33,377 nt of DNA from DAONLM01 sp035406685 (GTDB lineage: Bacteria > Spirochaetota > GWE2-31-10 > MWDO01): the NCBI GenBank assembly GCA_035406685.1, contig DAONLM010000008.1, positions 1-33,377 on the forward strand. The letters are read 5' to 3'. Below the pieces are notes generated by a model that did not search any database, was not told the DNA's origin, and saw nothing but the letters and a program-made list of their open reading frames with translations. Numbering within the stretch: position 1 is the stretch's first letter; each line of letters starts with the position of its first letter. Below are positions 32,192 to 33,377 of this stretch, in pieces. The translations under genes and the position numbers were made by a program.

Positions 32192-33298
32192 TTATACTGT
32201 TACTGGCATTGCTATATAAATATAATCACTATTATCTTTCTCTTTTACAAGTATAGTATTTAAAGGATCTTTATAATAAATAACCACCTGATCTCCAGAT
32301 AAAACATTCAAAACTTCAAGTATATAATTTAAATTTAAAGCCATTTCTATCTCATTACCATTAATTTCTATTGGTAAAATTTCTTTTCCTGATCCGTATA
32401 TCACGTTTTCATTATAGATGTGCATCTCTTTATTGTTTAATGAAATTATTATCTTATTTATATCTTTATCTCCTATTTCTGAAATTCTATCCAATGACTC
32501 AAAAAATTTTTTTCTATCAACAATAAAATTATCAACATAATTTGTTGGGATTACATTTTTATATGGGGGAAAATTTGCATCTAATAGATTAGAGATAAAA
32601 GTAAGATTGTTGACTTTAATAGATATATTTTTATTACTTATTCCAATATTTAAATCACCATTGTTGTTGCATATTTTTAATGTTTCATTTAATATTTTAG
32701 GTGGAATAATTATACTAAAATTACCAATAAAAGGAATATCTAATTCTTTTTTTATATAAGCAAGTCTTTTTCCATCACTCGATACCATTTTTATTAAGTT
32801 ATCTTCTTTTTCAAATAGTATACCATTAACAAATCTTCTATTTGAGCCAGTAGCAATAGCAAATATTGTTTTTCTTATCATATCAACAAAAATTTCTTGT
32901 TTTACATAAAAATGATCCATCATTGTTTCTTGATTTAAGTTAGGATATTTTTCAGCATCTATTCCTTTTAGTTTATATTCTATTTTATTATTATTTTTAG
33001 CAAGGATTGTTACATTATATTCATTATCTACTTTTATAATTATTTCATCAGATGGCATTTTTTTTATTATAGAGTAGAATCTGTTACAATATACAGAGAT
33101 AGAACCTTCTTTTAATATCTCTGCATTTATCTCTCCAAAAAAAACAAGAGCATTATCAGAAGCTGATATTTTTAATATGTTTTCTTTTGCTTCTAATAGA
33201 ATATTAGATAAAATTGATATGCTATTTTTAGTTGATATAACATTTTCTGCTATTCCTAATATTTTTAAGATGCTTTCTTTTGAGCATATAATTTCCAT
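32192..33298 (-). CDS. dnaN: DNA polymerase III sliding clamp (beta subunit)
   Basis: DnaN is the ring that holds the polymerase on DNA. The 368-residue protein has the three-domain clamp fold with family segments such as SNILLEAKENILKISASDNAL, GSNRRFVNGILFE, VSSDGKRLAYIKK and the C-terminal YIYIAMPVTV. AAGGAG precedes the ATG at 33298. dnaA is expected just past the right edge, but is not in the window. A TATAAT-like -10 at 33331-33336 lies upstream without a good -35. Confidence 0.97.
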   Translation of the reverse strand: MEIICSKESILKILGIAENVISTKNSISILSNILLEAKENILKISASDNALVFFGEINAEILKEGSISVYCNRFYSIIKKMPSDEIIIKVDNEYNVTILAKNNNKIEYKLKGIDAEKYPNLNQETMMDHFYVKQEIFVDMIRKTIFAIATGSNRRFVNGILFEKEDNLIKMVSSDGKRLAYIKKELDIPFIGNFSIIIPPKILNETLKICNNNGDLNIGISNKNISIKVNNLTFISNLLDANFPPYKNVIPTNYVDNFIVDRKKFFESLDRISEIGDKDINKIIISLNNKEMHIYNENVIYGSGKEILPIEINGNEIEMALNLNYILEVLNVLSGDQVVIYYKDPLNTILVKEKDNSDYIYIAMPVTV

Positions 33299-33334
33299 AT
33301 AGAACTCCTTTTTAAAATTTGGTATATTTTATTA

Positions 33335-33367
33335 TATACTAAATTTATAAATTTAAAATTTAGTATA
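33335..33367. repeat. 12-bp inverted repeat before dnaN
   Basis: TATACTAAATTT (33335-33346) and AAATTTAGTATA (33356-33367) are perfect inverted copies with a 9-nt A/T loop. It lies 37 bp upstream of dnaN, on the side where dnaA and the origin are expected. It could be an unwinding element, an operator or a hairpin. Confidence 0.6.
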
Positions 33368-33377
33368 AGTAGTAGTA
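33367..33377. other. possible DnaA-trio motif at the origin edge
   Basis: Reading toward dnaN (minus strand), the first bases are TACTACTACTT, i.e. three-base repeats like the DnaA-trio, followed by A/T-rich DNA. In B. subtilis the trio sits between DnaA boxes and the A/T-rich unwinding region with the same polarity. The boxes would be outside the window. Confidence 0.4.

Overview
The window is very AT-rich, gene-dense bacterial chromosome with no rRNA, insertion sequence, prophage or CRISPR array. It looks like a low-GC bacterium with two membranes, and my best guess is a spirochaete. The evidence is a YidC with a long periplasmic domain, a membrane-anchored SurA/PpiD-type chaperone, signal-peptide proteins with likely beta-barrel halves, a BMP/PnrA-type nucleoside-binding lipoprotein and loose lipoboxes. 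MoeA-PBP, DUF362, AMMECR1 and PflX-like genes would also suit an anaerobe or thermophile. The species cannot be named from sequence alone.

The right end lies beside the replication origin. On the minus strand dnaN, recF and a DciA-like gene are followed by rpmH, rnpA, yidD, yidC and jag/khpB, then a divergent PanB-like gene, radA and two look-alike envelope proteins. The last bases of the window (dnaA side of dnaN) hold a 12-bp inverted repeat and TAC triplets resembling a DnaA-trio. A perfect 16-bp parS site lies about 27 kb away at 6254-6269. If the origin is just off the right edge, most genes (minus strand) run co-directionally with replication.

Layout from the left: a truncated HAMP/PP2C phosphatase and a BMP lipoprotein; the ppiD-like, thrS, infC operon; the parS region; AMMECR1 (plus); then purB, a lipoprotein, recR, ybaB, dnaX, the small SRP RNA and five tRNAs (four Ser, one Arg), all minus. 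A plus-strand block follows: DUF6485, DUF362 ferredoxin, an unknown protein, glmS, acylphosphatase and a PflX-like radical SAM protein. Next come recX and two moeA-type genes (minus), a small unknown gene and gltX (plus), and the origin-proximal block.

Sigma-70-like promoters (TTGACA-like, 17-18 bp, TATAAT-like) can be read in front of most transcription units. Convergent genes end 2-5 nt apart with no visible intrinsic terminators. Points worth a second look: an A11 tract in dnaX where a slip would give a gamma-length product; a G9 tract in the MoeA-PBP gene where a slip would switch it off; a probable CTG start for infC; tRNA-Arg with anticodon GCG instead of ACG; an apparently leaderless moeA; and a PanB homologue lacking its catalytic glutamate. 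I did not find a clear new multi-gene system.
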